A stretch of DNA of 64,000 bases from an uncultured Lachnospiraceae bacterium (lineage in GTDB: Bacteria > Bacillota > Clostridia > Lachnospirales > Lachnospiraceae): positions 62,001 to 126,000 of the forward strand of contig CARQVR010000001.1 of the NCBI GenBank assembly GCA_949051815.1. Direction: 5' to 3'. Shown here one piece after another: positions 17,450 to 25,347 of the stretch. The notes beneath the pieces are model-generated. The model was not told the origin of the DNA. It saw only the letters and a program-made list of their open reading frames with translations, and made no database searches. Made by a program: the position numbers and the translations under genes. The stretch's first letter is position 1. The number at the start of each line of letters is the position of its first letter.

Positions 17450-18616
17450 TTATTTCAAATATCCGTTTGTTTCCTCGTAAATTTTCTCACTGCACTTTTT
17501 CACTGTCTCGGACGGCTCATAGTCGCTTGCGTCAAACAGGAACTCATGCAGCCACTTGACGTTGTCCTCCAGACTGGTGGGAATGACACAGGATCCCTTC
17601 GAACCGATGGTGCCGGTCACACGCATACTCTCCTGTGGGAAGCCGTCTGTCTCCGTGATCTGGTAAGCTCCCACATCACCCAGCATCCCCACAATCTCAG
17701 ACAGATCCAGTGAAGTATACACTTCCTCAAATACGGAGTTGGCTGTCTCGGTCAGCTTCGGCAGAGACGCCTTCTTCGCCTGATCCGCCACTGCGGTAAG
17801 CACCTCTCTTTGTCTCTCGGCACGCTTGAAATCGTCTCCCGCCGTGTAACGGATACGGCAGTAGCCCGTAGCCTGTAAACCGTCCAGACGCTGGTATCCG
17901 GTCTGCGTCACCGGCGTATACTCTCTCTTTAAGTCCTCCGCAATACAGAGCTGATAATTATTTAAGTGGCTGATCTCCGATTCGTCCACGTCGATATCCA
18001 CGCCGCCCAGCGCATCAATCGTATCCGTCAGTCCGGCAAAGCCAACCGTCACGAAATCCGTGATATTCATATCCAGATTCATATTTAACATGTTGATGGC
18101 CTGCTCGGGACCGCCCTTCGCGTAAGCCGCATTACATTTATTGTACGAATCGTTACTCAGATTCAGATATGTGTCACGATATACGGAAACCAGCTTACAC
18201 TCTCCCGTGTCCTGATTGATGGACGCAATCATGATCGTATCGCTTCTGGTATTCTTCGTCAGCGCCCCCGTGGTCGAGTCCACACCGAAGAGGGCGATGT
18301 TCCGATACCCCTTCATCGTCGTCTCCTGCGCCTCCTGCACGGTCTCATTGATGATAATATCCTTCTCTTTCAGCTCTACTTTTCCGCTTTTCGTACCGGC
18401 AAGAACCGCATAGAGAACTACCACCGCGATCAGCAGAATAATAATCTCTATCACAAAGAGAATAATGCGCCTGCGCTGCTTCTTCGCCTGCGCTTTCTTT
18501 CCCGATTTCTTTTTACCGGATCCCTTCTTCCCGGAAGAGCTGCCGCCTTTCCCGGAAGATTTCTTCCTGGGCCTTATTTCTTCGTCATCGTAGTCATCCG
18601 CATATCTTTTCGCCAT
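17450..18616 (-). CDS. LytR-CpsA-Psr (LCP) family glycopolymer ligase
   Basis: About 388 residues. A cytoplasmic tail rich in Lys, Ser and Gly precedes one membrane helix (RRIILFVIEIIILLIAVVVL), then an extracellular LCP domain with the conserved pattern GVDSTTG...RSDTIMIASI, VYRDTYL, DTIDALGGVDIDV and GYQRLDGLQATGYCRIR. LCP enzymes transfer polyprenyl-linked glycopolymers to peptidoglycan, so this is the natural last step for the polysaccharide made by this region. The start at 18616 has GAGGGAG ten bases upstream; the in-frame ATG at 18646 is unsupported. Confidence 0.93.
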   Translation of the reverse strand: MAKRYADDYDDEEIRPRKKSSGKGGSSSGKKGSGKKKSGKKAQAKKQRRRIILFVIEIIILLIAVVVLYAVLAGTKSGKVELKEKDIIINETVQEAQETTMKGYRNIALFGVDSTTGALTKNTRSDTIMIASINQDTGECKLVSVYRDTYLNLSNDSYNKCNAAYAKGGPEQAINMLNMNLDMNITDFVTVGFAGLTDTIDALGGVDIDVDESEISHLNNYQLCIAEDLKREYTPVTQTGYQRLDGLQATGYCRIRYTAGDDFKRAERQREVLTAVADQAKKASLPKLTETANSVFEEVYTSLDLSEIVGMLGDVGAYQITETDGFPQESMRVTGTIGSKGSCVIPTSLEDNVKWLHEFLFDASDYEPSETVKKCSEKIYEETNGYLK

Positions 18617-18704
18617 ACTCTTGTACTCCCTCAGTCTCTGAACCAATTTCTAAAAGTCCGTTTTTTCATTTTGTCACATGTTGTCCGAAAAAGCAAGTTT
18701 TGGT

Positions 18705-18839
18705 GGACTCCAAAGCCGCATTTTGGCGCTTGCACAACTCCCACAATCGCATACACAGCGATTTTACTCGCGGAATAGTGCATGGCTGAACTGTTACCCG
18801 ACTTTGCACTATGTGCAAAGTCCCGGGCTGAACTGTTAC
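18705..18839 (+). repeat. Dispersed repeat family A, copy 2, with tandem end module
   Basis: Bases 18705-18799 match copies at 221 and 48024. Here the terminal module GGCTGAACTGTTAC occurs twice (18784-18797 and 18826-18839), separated by a perfect hairpin, GACTTTGCA/TGCAAAGTC. The whole lies in the 310-base gap upstream of the LCP gene, which holds no other feature I can support. Confidence 0.8.
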
Positions 18840-18926
18840 AATTATACTACATCTTGATATAATTGCAATATCATTCCCGGCATCTTCCGAAAGTCTTTCA
18901 CAATTCTTAAGATTTTAGTATTTCTT

Positions 18927-20336
18927 CTAATAGGCATTTTTATTGATAAATCCTCTGAAAATCGTGAGAAACATAATCTTGATATCAAAGGACATGGTCC
19001 AGTTTTCGATATAAAAAATATCGAACTCTATCCTTCTTTTTATGGAAGTATCGCCGCGATAACCGTTGATCTGCGCCCAGCCGGTAAGCCCCGGCCGCAC
19101 CTGATGCTTCACCATATAGCGGGGGATTTCCTCCTTAAACTGCTCCACAAACTGCGGTCTTTCGGGTCTTGGTCCCACCACGCTCATATCTCCCATCAGA
19201 ATATTAAAAAGCTGGGGCAGCTCGTCAATGCTTGTCTTCCTCAGAAACTTACCAACCTTCGTGACGCGGGGATCGTTCTTCGTCGTCCATCCCTTCTGCT
19301 CCGCGGAAGGCTTCTGTACCTCCATCGTGCGGAACTTGTACATACGGAACGGTTTATTGTGCAGACCGATCCGCTCCTGTTTGAAGATAACCGGCCCTCT
19401 GGACGTGCAGGCCACGGCGATGGCGGACACAAGCATCACAGGCAGCGCCACCACAAGCCCCACCAGAGATACAAGGATATCGACGATCCGCTTCATCCAC
19501 CAGTTCAGGGTGTTCGTCAGCGGCACATAGCGTATATTGATCACCGGCAGCCCCATCAGATCTTCCGTGTAAGGACGGCTCGGGAACAGACTGTTGTAAT
19601 CAGGGATAAACTTCGTGTGCACGCCGGATTTTTCACACAGATCCACAATATGCTCCAGATTGTCATAATCTTTCAGGGACAGGGTAATTGCTATCTCGTC
19701 CAACTTGTTTTCCGGGAGAATGTAGAGCAGATTTTCAATCGTTCCCACCACCTTGACACCCTTGTAGAGCGTACCGGCAGGCACATGGTCGTCCAGAATG
19801 CCGCGCACCACATAGCCCCACTGGGGATTGGAATTGATACGGTTAATATACTCCTCCGTGGCGCGGGAATACCCCACCAGCAGAATATATTTCAGATTAT
19901 AGCCCTTTTCACGGACATACTGCAAAAGAATGCGGATGAGCGAACGCCCAAGCGTGGTCAGAAAAATATTGATTCCGTAAAACATCGCCATCATGGTACG
20001 GGAGAAATGAATCTGCGCGATCATATACCAGCCGGCCATCATGATTACCATACCCACCGTGTTCGCCTGAAAAATATTCAGAATCTCATACCGGTGGACC
20101 GTGGCTCTCTTGGGGGAATAAAGATTGAACGCATAGTATAAAATCAGATATCCGGGCACGATCAGATAGAGCATCTCAAAATATGTGCCCATAGAAAGAG
20201 CACCGACATTAGGGTCGATGTCCGAAAACGGGCTGGCAAACTTCAGGTACCATGCCAGCATATAGGAAACCGCTACGATCACGGCGTCCAGCACGACGTG
20301 CAGTCTGTTAAAATATTTCTGGTTATCTTTTATCAT
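18927..20336 (-). CDS. Polyprenyl-phosphate sugar-1-phosphate transferase (WbaP/CpsE type)
   Basis: A 469-residue enzyme that starts a lipid-linked glycan by moving a hexose-1-phosphate from a UDP-sugar to undecaprenyl phosphate. It has four to five N-terminal membrane helices, a central Rossmann-like CoA-binding domain (YILLVGYSRATEEYIN), a further hydrophobic segment (VSLVGLVVALPVML), and the catalytic C-terminal domain with FKQERIGLHNKPFRMYKFRT, TSIDELPQLFNIL, GPRPERP and RPGLTGWAQINGYRG. It is the initiating enzyme of the cluster. The sugar cannot be told from sequence alone. Confidence 0.93.
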   Translation of the reverse strand: MIKDNQKYFNRLHVVLDAVIVAVSYMLAWYLKFASPFSDIDPNVGALSMGTYFEMLYLIVPGYLILYYAFNLYSPKRATVHRYEILNIFQANTVGMVIMMAGWYMIAQIHFSRTMMAMFYGINIFLTTLGRSLIRILLQYVREKGYNLKYILLVGYSRATEEYINRINSNPQWGYVVRGILDDHVPAGTLYKGVKVVGTIENLLYILPENKLDEIAITLSLKDYDNLEHIVDLCEKSGVHTKFIPDYNSLFPSRPYTEDLMGLPVINIRYVPLTNTLNWWMKRIVDILVSLVGLVVALPVMLVSAIAVACTSRGPVIFKQERIGLHNKPFRMYKFRTMEVQKPSAEQKGWTTKNDPRVTKVGKFLRKTSIDELPQLFNILMGDMSVVGPRPERPQFVEQFKEEIPRYMVKHQVRPGLTGWAQINGYRGDTSIKRRIEFDIFYIENWTMSFDIKIMFLTIFRGFINKNAY

Positions 20337-20485
20337 AATCAGTCTATGCTCTATGCGTGTTTACCACATTTTATCCATGCGCCATGTCATGCTTATCATA
20401 CTCTGTTCAAGTCATAATTATTTCTATTTTACAATAAACCGCTAAAAAATACAACTGCCTGAATCCAACGGCTACGGATTACAGG

Positions 20486-20515
20486 TGACAGTGAAGCCGA
20501 AGGCTGAACTGTTAC
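20486..20515 (+). repeat. Short module shared with repeat family A
   Basis: Nearly the same 27-28 bases, beginning ACAGTGAAGCCGAAGG and ending GGCTGAACTGTTA, occur in reverse at about 170-197. The end matches the tail of family A copies 2 and 3. It abuts the stop codon of the glycosyltransferase gene at 20518. Confidence 0.65.
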
Positions 20516-20517
20516 GA

Positions 20518-21549
20518 TTACAGGCGTATGCGGTACCAGATATTGCGAAGCAGCTCCCACTGAATCCGCGCGTATGCGGGAAAACGTGACGGTGCGAAGC
20601 GCACCCGCTTTTCTCTGCCCTTCTTTGAGCAGGCAAGGCGCAGTCCCTGCATCGTTCCCTGCAGCCAGCTTTCGACCAATCCTTTTTTCAGAAAGAAAAG
20701 CGTCTTTACCAAAAATCCCGCAAGAAGAAAAGGCAGATTCAAAAGAATCTGCACGGGCGGCATATTCTTACAGACAAGATAAACGCTGTTTTTCGCGGAT
20801 AACTTCACCTTAAAATCGTTGTGACGGGAGCCTGAGACGCCGCTTCCCGCGTGGCGCACCACCGCCTCCGGCACATAGAGATTGCGGTACCCGTGTATTC
20901 TGGCGCGATATCCGATATCCACATCCTCCAGATAAGCGAAATGGTTTTCATCCAGCAAACCGATCTGTTCAAGAATGCTCCTGCGGTAAATGCAGGCGCC
21001 GCCGCAGGCAGAAAAAATTTCTCCGGGCCGCTCATAGGCTGCCGCAGGCTTGTCCTTTCCCACAGCGAAAGCCCATCCCAGCGCACAGTAATAGTCCCCC
21101 GCGTCGTCAATCAGCTCCGGATGATACAGGTTCACCATCCGCGCCGCCCCGGAAAAAACGCTTTCGTCCTGATCCAGCGCACGTTCCAGCCCGCGGACGA
21201 ATCCGGGTTCCACAACCGTGTCATTGTTCAATAAAATAACATACGGTGTTTTATCTCTTCCACTCTCCTCAATCCCCCTGTTTACCGCCCCGCAGAAGCC
21301 GTAATTCTTATCCAGGGCAATCAGGCGGACGGACGGAAATTTCTCCCGCACAAGCTCCCTGCTCCCGTCCGAAGAGCCATTGTCCACCACAATCACAAGG
21401 GCTGGTTCCTCCGCCAGCGAAACAAGGCAGTTCTCTATATATTTCATCCCGTTATAGTTGGGAATGACAATCGTCGAGCGAAGCTCGTCGTCCCGCCCCT
21501 GCTTATCCCCTCCGGGCATCTCTTTCCTTGCCTGTCCCTCCTGTGGCAT
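20518..21549 (-). CDS. Family 2 glycosyltransferase
   Basis: About 343 residues, GT2 of the WcaE/rhamnosyl or galactosyl type. It has STIVIPNYNGMKYIENCL, VIVVDNGSSDGSRELV, LDKNYGFCGAVNRGI, VILLNNDTVVEPGF and FAYLEDVDIGYRARI (the ED catalytic region), with a C-terminal hydrophobic helix near 265-290. It probably extends the polysaccharide repeat on the inner membrane face. The start at 21549 follows GGGAGGTAAAT. Repeat element B1 lies between it and the next upstream glycosyltransferase gene. Confidence 0.88.
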   Translation of the reverse strand: MPQEGQARKEMPGGDKQGRDDELRSTIVIPNYNGMKYIENCLVSLAEEPALVIVVDNGSSDGSRELVREKFPSVRLIALDKNYGFCGAVNRGIEESGRDKTPYVILLNNDTVVEPGFVRGLERALDQDESVFSGAARMVNLYHPELIDDAGDYYCALGWAFAVGKDKPAAAYERPGEIFSACGGACIYRRSILEQIGLLDENHFAYLEDVDIGYRARIHGYRNLYVPEAVVRHAGSGVSGSRHNDFKVKLSAKNSVYLVCKNMPPVQILLNLPFLLAGFLVKTLFFLKKGLVESWLQGTMQGLRLACSKKGREKRVRFAPSRFPAYARIQWELLRNIWYRIRL

Positions 21550-21581
21550 ATTTACCTCCCTGCTCAATTCTAATGTTCGTC

Positions 21582-21786
21582 ACAGGTACTTGAGAAACTC
21601 TGCACAATCCTATATTGGCTGTGCGGATAAAATAATCATAAACAGACCCTTGTAGAACGTTGGCACTTGGTGAGGTTCTTTCGAGCCTAGTGCCACTACG
21701 TTCGGAACGGAGCGCAAGCGCGTCTGTGTTGATTATTTTATCCGCACAGCCCCAATACACTTAAAAAGTTTCCCACGTACCTGTTC
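21582..21786 (+). repeat. Structured intergenic repeat family B, copy 1
   Basis: Nested inverted repeats. The outer arms are ACAGGTACTTGAGAAACTC and a near-complement ending at 21785. The middle arms (21614-21647 and 21722-21756) include a perfect CTGTGCGGATAAAATAATC pairing. The core has a GGCACT/AGTGCC hairpin and a GC-GCAA-GC tetraloop. The same core occurs at 23239 and 54921. It sits in the gap between two co-directional glycosyltransferase genes. Confidence 0.85.
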
Positions 21787-21795
21787 ACTTCAACC

Positions 21796-23223
21796 CTATA
21801 GCTGAATTGTCATTCCGGGGTCCCACACCACAAGATACCCTTCCCTGCGCACTGCCTCTCCAAGCGCCATGCCAAGCTTCCGGTATCCCGCCTCGTCACA
21901 GGTAAGCCCGGACACATCCGCAATCCGGATTTCCCGCGCCTTCATCCCGTGCCCCGCCTTCACGCGGCGCGTTTTTTCCCGATAGGGCAGTCCCGTAATC
22001 TCAGAAAATAGCGGCTGCAATTCTTCCCGCATTCTCATACAGCGGATGTCCACCGCGGCGCAGTCCTGCCTCAGCGCGGCAAGATGCGTGCTTCCCCCCG
22101 TAAAACGGGCCGGAAGACCCTCGAAGAGACAGCGTCCTGCCTCGTCGTAGCCGCCTGCAAAAATGCGTCCTTTTCCGTCAAGAATCCGTCCGCCCGTCAT
22201 GCCCGCATCCCGCCTTGCCCCCAGCAGATCCGGCTCATAGGCGATGCGGTAAAAGCCCAGATGCAGGCTGTGCTCCACCTCCGCCCGAATCCCCCGCCCT
22301 GCACAGAAATCCGCCAGAGCACGCCGCCCCGCCTCGTAAGCGTAGGTTTTGCTCCCCGTATTGAGAGCCGTGGAATCCCTGTGGGAACGCCAGTGATAGA
22401 GCACCCGCGGTATATGGCAGATGCGCGTCTGATCCGGGGCAACCGCTCCCTCCGGCCAGAGACTGTCCACCACCCGCAGCACCAGATCATAATCCTGCGC
22501 GCCGTCATACGCCCCCCGCAGCTTTAAGCGTTTCATCACCCCCGCCTCCACCGCCATAAAGTGGCAGATATAGTTGTTTGACAATATTAAATCCAGATTG
22601 AATTTCTTCTTTTTATTGGGAAATACAAAGGTTTGCGCACCCTCATCGTACTTGTCCTCATCCGAGTACAGAAGAACCGGCGGGCGCCCCTGCTGCCTGC
22701 CCCTGTGCACACAGCAGGCCATCTCATATAGCGCATCAGGTGTTATGAAATCGTCATGGTCGAGAAGTGCAATGTAATCTCCCCCCGCCAGCGCAATCCC
22801 CGCATTGGTGTTCTCCGCAATGCCCCGGTTCCCGGAAAGACGGTTGTAGCGGATCCGTAAGTCTCCTGTCTCGTGGATCACCTGCCGCACCGTGCGCTCC
22901 ACTTCACCGCCCGCGCCCGCATCCATGATAAGCAGCTCCCAGCGCGGATAGCTCTGTGCCTGCACGGAGGCGATCATTTCCCGCAGGTGCGTCTCCTTCG
23001 TTTCATAGGCCGGAGTGACAATACTGAACAGATACGGAAAATCCGCCGTCTCCTGCCTCTGCCCTGCAAGTGTCTGCGCGTCCGGAAGCTGATAGCGGTA
23101 ATCCGCCCTTTTTTCCTCCTGCACACGCTCCGCCGCCGCATAGAAAGTGCCCGCCAGTCCGTTTTTTTTGAAGTAATTTACGGTTTTTCTCACATTGTCG
23201 ATTCTCAGTATCCGATTTCCCAT
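21796..23223 (-). CDS. Family 2 glycosyltransferase
   Basis: About 475 residues. A short N-terminal helical region precedes a GT2 domain with FSIVTPAYETKETHLREMI, LLIMDAGAGGE, NRGIAENTNAGIALAGGDYI, ALLDHDDFITPDALYEM and YSDEDKYDEG, then IPRVLYHWRSH. This is the GT2 group common in large rhamnan and Gram-positive glycan clusters. The C-terminal 150 residues are less familiar. The open frame extends to 23361, but that part is translated repeat B2. The start at 23223 has AGGGAG seven to eight bases upstream and is preferred. Confidence 0.85.
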   Translation of the reverse strand: MGNRILRIDNVRKTVNYFKKNGLAGTFYAAAERVQEEKRADYRYQLPDAQTLAGQRQETADFPYLFSIVTPAYETKETHLREMIASVQAQSYPRWELLIMDAGAGGEVERTVRQVIHETGDLRIRYNRLSGNRGIAENTNAGIALAGGDYIALLDHDDFITPDALYEMACCVHRGRQQGRPPVLLYSDEDKYDEGAQTFVFPNKKKKFNLDLILSNNYICHFMAVEAGVMKRLKLRGAYDGAQDYDLVLRVVDSLWPEGAVAPDQTRICHIPRVLYHWRSHRDSTALNTGSKTYAYEAGRRALADFCAGRGIRAEVEHSLHLGFYRIAYEPDLLGARRDAGMTGGRILDGKGRIFAGGYDEAGRCLFEGLPARFTGGSTHLAALRQDCAAVDIRCMRMREELQPLFSEITGLPYREKTRRVKAGHGMKAREIRIADVSGLTCDEAGYRKLGMALGEAVRREGYLVVWDPGMTIQL

Positions 23224-23238
23224 TATAGCACTCCCTAA

Positions 23239-23392
23239 CATACAGATAGCATAATCATAAGCAGACCCTTGGAAACTGTTTAAATCCTTCGGATTAAAAC
23301 CCGCCGGTACTTGGCAAGGTCCTTTCGCGCCTGGTACCGCTGCGTTTGGAACGGAGCGCAAGCGCGTCTGCGTTGATTATGCTATCTGTATG
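23239..23392 (+). repeat. Structured intergenic repeat family B, copy 2
   Basis: The arms CATACAGATAGCATAATCA and its complement (23239-23266, 23366-23392) differ from those of copies 1 and 3 but still pair perfectly. The core hairpin reads GGTAC/GTACC where copy 1 has GGCAC/GTGCC, a compensatory change. An extra TTCG-loop hairpin (GTTTAAATCC region) is inserted. The outer arms seen in the other copies are missing. It lies between the phosphoglucomutase stop and the glycosyltransferase start. Confidence 0.85.
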
Positions 23393-23398
23393 GTTATT

Positions 23399-25120
23399 TT
23401 AGATATTCTTTTTCACTTCCTCGGTCAGCCGGTCCAGTCTCGCCTGCGCATCCTCAAGACTCGTTCCCTTCACGCCCATATAGAACTTGATCTTCGGCTC
23501 CGTGCCGGAAGGTCTTGCGCAGCACCATGAATCGTTCGTCAGATCAAAGTAGAGCACATTCGACTGCGGCAGTCCTGTCTCTCCCGCCTCGCCGGTTTCC
23601 AGATTCAGGGTTTTTCCCGTGTCATAATCTCTGAACTCCTTCACAGTAAGCTCGCCAAAGCTCTTAGGCGGATTCTGGCGCAGCTTGTTCATCAGATCTT
23701 CGATCTCCTTCGCGCCTTCAATGCCTTTCTTGGTGATGGAATACTGGCTCTCTTTATAGTACCCATACTTCTCATAAAGGTTGATCATCTGATCCCAGAC
23801 AGTCCTGCCGTTCTTCTTGCACCATGCCGCCATCTCGCACAGACACATTACCGCCACGATCGCGTCCTTATCCCTCGCGTGTGTGCCTGCCAGACAGCCG
23901 TAGCTCTCCTCCAGACCGAACACATAGTTGTTGGAGCCGGTCTGCTCAAAGAGTTTGATCTGCTCGCCGATAAACTTAAAGCCTGTCAGCACCTCGATAA
24001 ATCTTACCTTATAATCATCCGAGATCGCGCGCGCCATATTCGTGGTCACAATCGTGGTCACCAGAGCGGGATTCTCGGGCATTTTTCCTGTGGCTGTCCG
24101 CTCACGCAGGATGTATTCCGCTACGAGCATACCGGACATATTGCCTGTGAAAGGCACATACTCGCCGGACTTCGTGTCCAGTGCATAGATACCGAGTCTG
24201 TCCGCGTCGGGATCGGTTGCCAGCACGATATCGGCGTTTTTCTCCTTCGCCAGCTTAAGCGCAAGGGTGAATGCCTTGGGATCCTCCGGGTTGGGGTAAT
24301 CCAGCGTGGTGAAATCGGGATCGGGCATCTCCTGCTCGGGCACCACATATACGTTCTTGAAACCAAGCTCGGAGAGAATCCGTCTTACAGGCACATTGCC
24401 CGTGCCGTTAAAGGGCGAATAAACAATCTTCATGTCCTCCGCCATCTCCGCAATCACCTCTGGATGGATAATCTGCTTTTTCAGCTCCTCCATGTACTTG
24501 TCGTCAATCTCTTTTCCGATGACTACATAGAGACCGGCCTTCTTCGCCTCCTCCTTGTCCATGGTCTTCACGGTATGATAATCGGTCACATTGTTGACCT
24601 CGGTGATAATCTCCTTATCCTTGGGCGCCGTCACCTGCGCGCCGTCCTCCCAATAGCACTTATATCCGTTGTACTCCGGCGGATTGTGGCTGGCCGTAAT
24701 CACGATACCGGATATGCAGCCAAGCTCTCTGAGCGCGAAGGACAACTCGGGCGTAGGTCTGAGCGCGTCGAACACATAAGCCTTGATGCCGTTCGCTGCA
24801 AGACACAAAGCCGCCTCATCCGCAAACTCAGGGGACATTCTTCTGGAATCGTAAGCAATCGCCACGCCCTTCTCCTCGCCGCCCTGTTTCTTTATGTAAT
24901 TGGCCAGACCCTGCGTCGCTTTTCGCACCGTATAGATGTTCATGCGGTTCGTACCCGCGCCGATCACGCCGCGAAGGCCGCCTGTGCCGAAAGCAAGCTC
25001 CTTGTAAAAGCGGTCTTCGATTTCCTTCTCGTCATTCCTGATCGCCAGAAGCTCCTGCCTGGTCGCCTCGTCAAAGTAGGAATCCTCCAGCCAAAATTCA
25101 AACTGCTCTTTGTAGCCCAT
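23399..25120 (-). CDS. Phosphoglucomutase/phosphomannomutase
   Basis: A 573-residue alpha-D-phosphohexomutase of the PgcA type. The phosphoserine loop is GIVITASHNPPEYNGYK (Ser about 144). The metal loop is DPDADRLGI, the sugar-binding loop GLEESYGCLAGTHARDKDA, and the phosphate-binding loop CARPSGTEPKIKFY. It interconverts glucose-6-phosphate and glucose-1-phosphate, the substrate of RfbA in this window and of UDP-glucose synthesis. GGAGGGTTTCAAA precedes the ATG. The length is normal for the family. Confidence 0.95.
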   Translation of the reverse strand: MGYKEQFEFWLEDSYFDEATRQELLAIRNDEKEIEDRFYKELAFGTGGLRGVIGAGTNRMNIYTVRKATQGLANYIKKQGGEEKGVAIAYDSRRMSPEFADEAALCLAANGIKAYVFDALRPTPELSFALRELGCISGIVITASHNPPEYNGYKCYWEDGAQVTAPKDKEIITEVNNVTDYHTVKTMDKEEAKKAGLYVVIGKEIDDKYMEELKKQIIHPEVIAEMAEDMKIVYSPFNGTGNVPVRRILSELGFKNVYVVPEQEMPDPDFTTLDYPNPEDPKAFTLALKLAKEKNADIVLATDPDADRLGIYALDTKSGEYVPFTGNMSGMLVAEYILRERTATGKMPENPALVTTIVTTNMARAISDDYKVRFIEVLTGFKFIGEQIKLFEQTGSNNYVFGLEESYGCLAGTHARDKDAIVAVMCLCEMAAWCKKNGRTVWDQMINLYEKYGYYKESQYSITKKGIEGAKEIEDLMNKLRQNPPKSFGELTVKEFRDYDTGKTLNLETGEAGETGLPQSNVLYFDLTNDSWCCARPSGTEPKIKFYMGVKGTSLEDAQARLDRLTEEVKKNI

Positions 25121-25181
25121 TTTGAAACCCTCCTTAATTTTATATTTTCAAAAATCGTTACTTCAAAATATTATATACAGA

Positions 25182-25250
25182 TCACTTCTGATCCTTTGCC
25201 ACCGCTATCTTATCCAGCAGCTCCACGATCTGCATCCCTTTTTCAGTCAT
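25182..25250 (-). CDS. Candidate 22-residue small protein
   Basis: The frame reads MTEKGMQIVELLDKIAVAKDQK and is preceded at eight bases by GGAGG, one of the better ribosome sites in the window. It lies in the 230-base gap between a glycosyltransferase gene and the phosphoglucomutase gene, all on the minus strand. The peptide could form an amphipathic helix. I do not recognise it. It could be a real small protein or a leader peptide, or chance. Confidence 0.4.
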   Translation of the reverse strand: MTEKGMQIVELLDKIAVAKDQK

Positions 25251-25347
25251 AGCGGCAACCTCCATATTGATTCCTCTTTCCGGCATTACCGCCCTTAATA
25301 AAGATTATAGTAAAAGCGGTTGCTTCGGTCAAGGTATTTCGGCGCTT

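Noticed and set aside
23224..23361. N-terminal extension of the glycosyltransferase at 21796
   Set aside because: The extra 46 codons are translated repeat B2; a good ribosome site marks the start at 23223.
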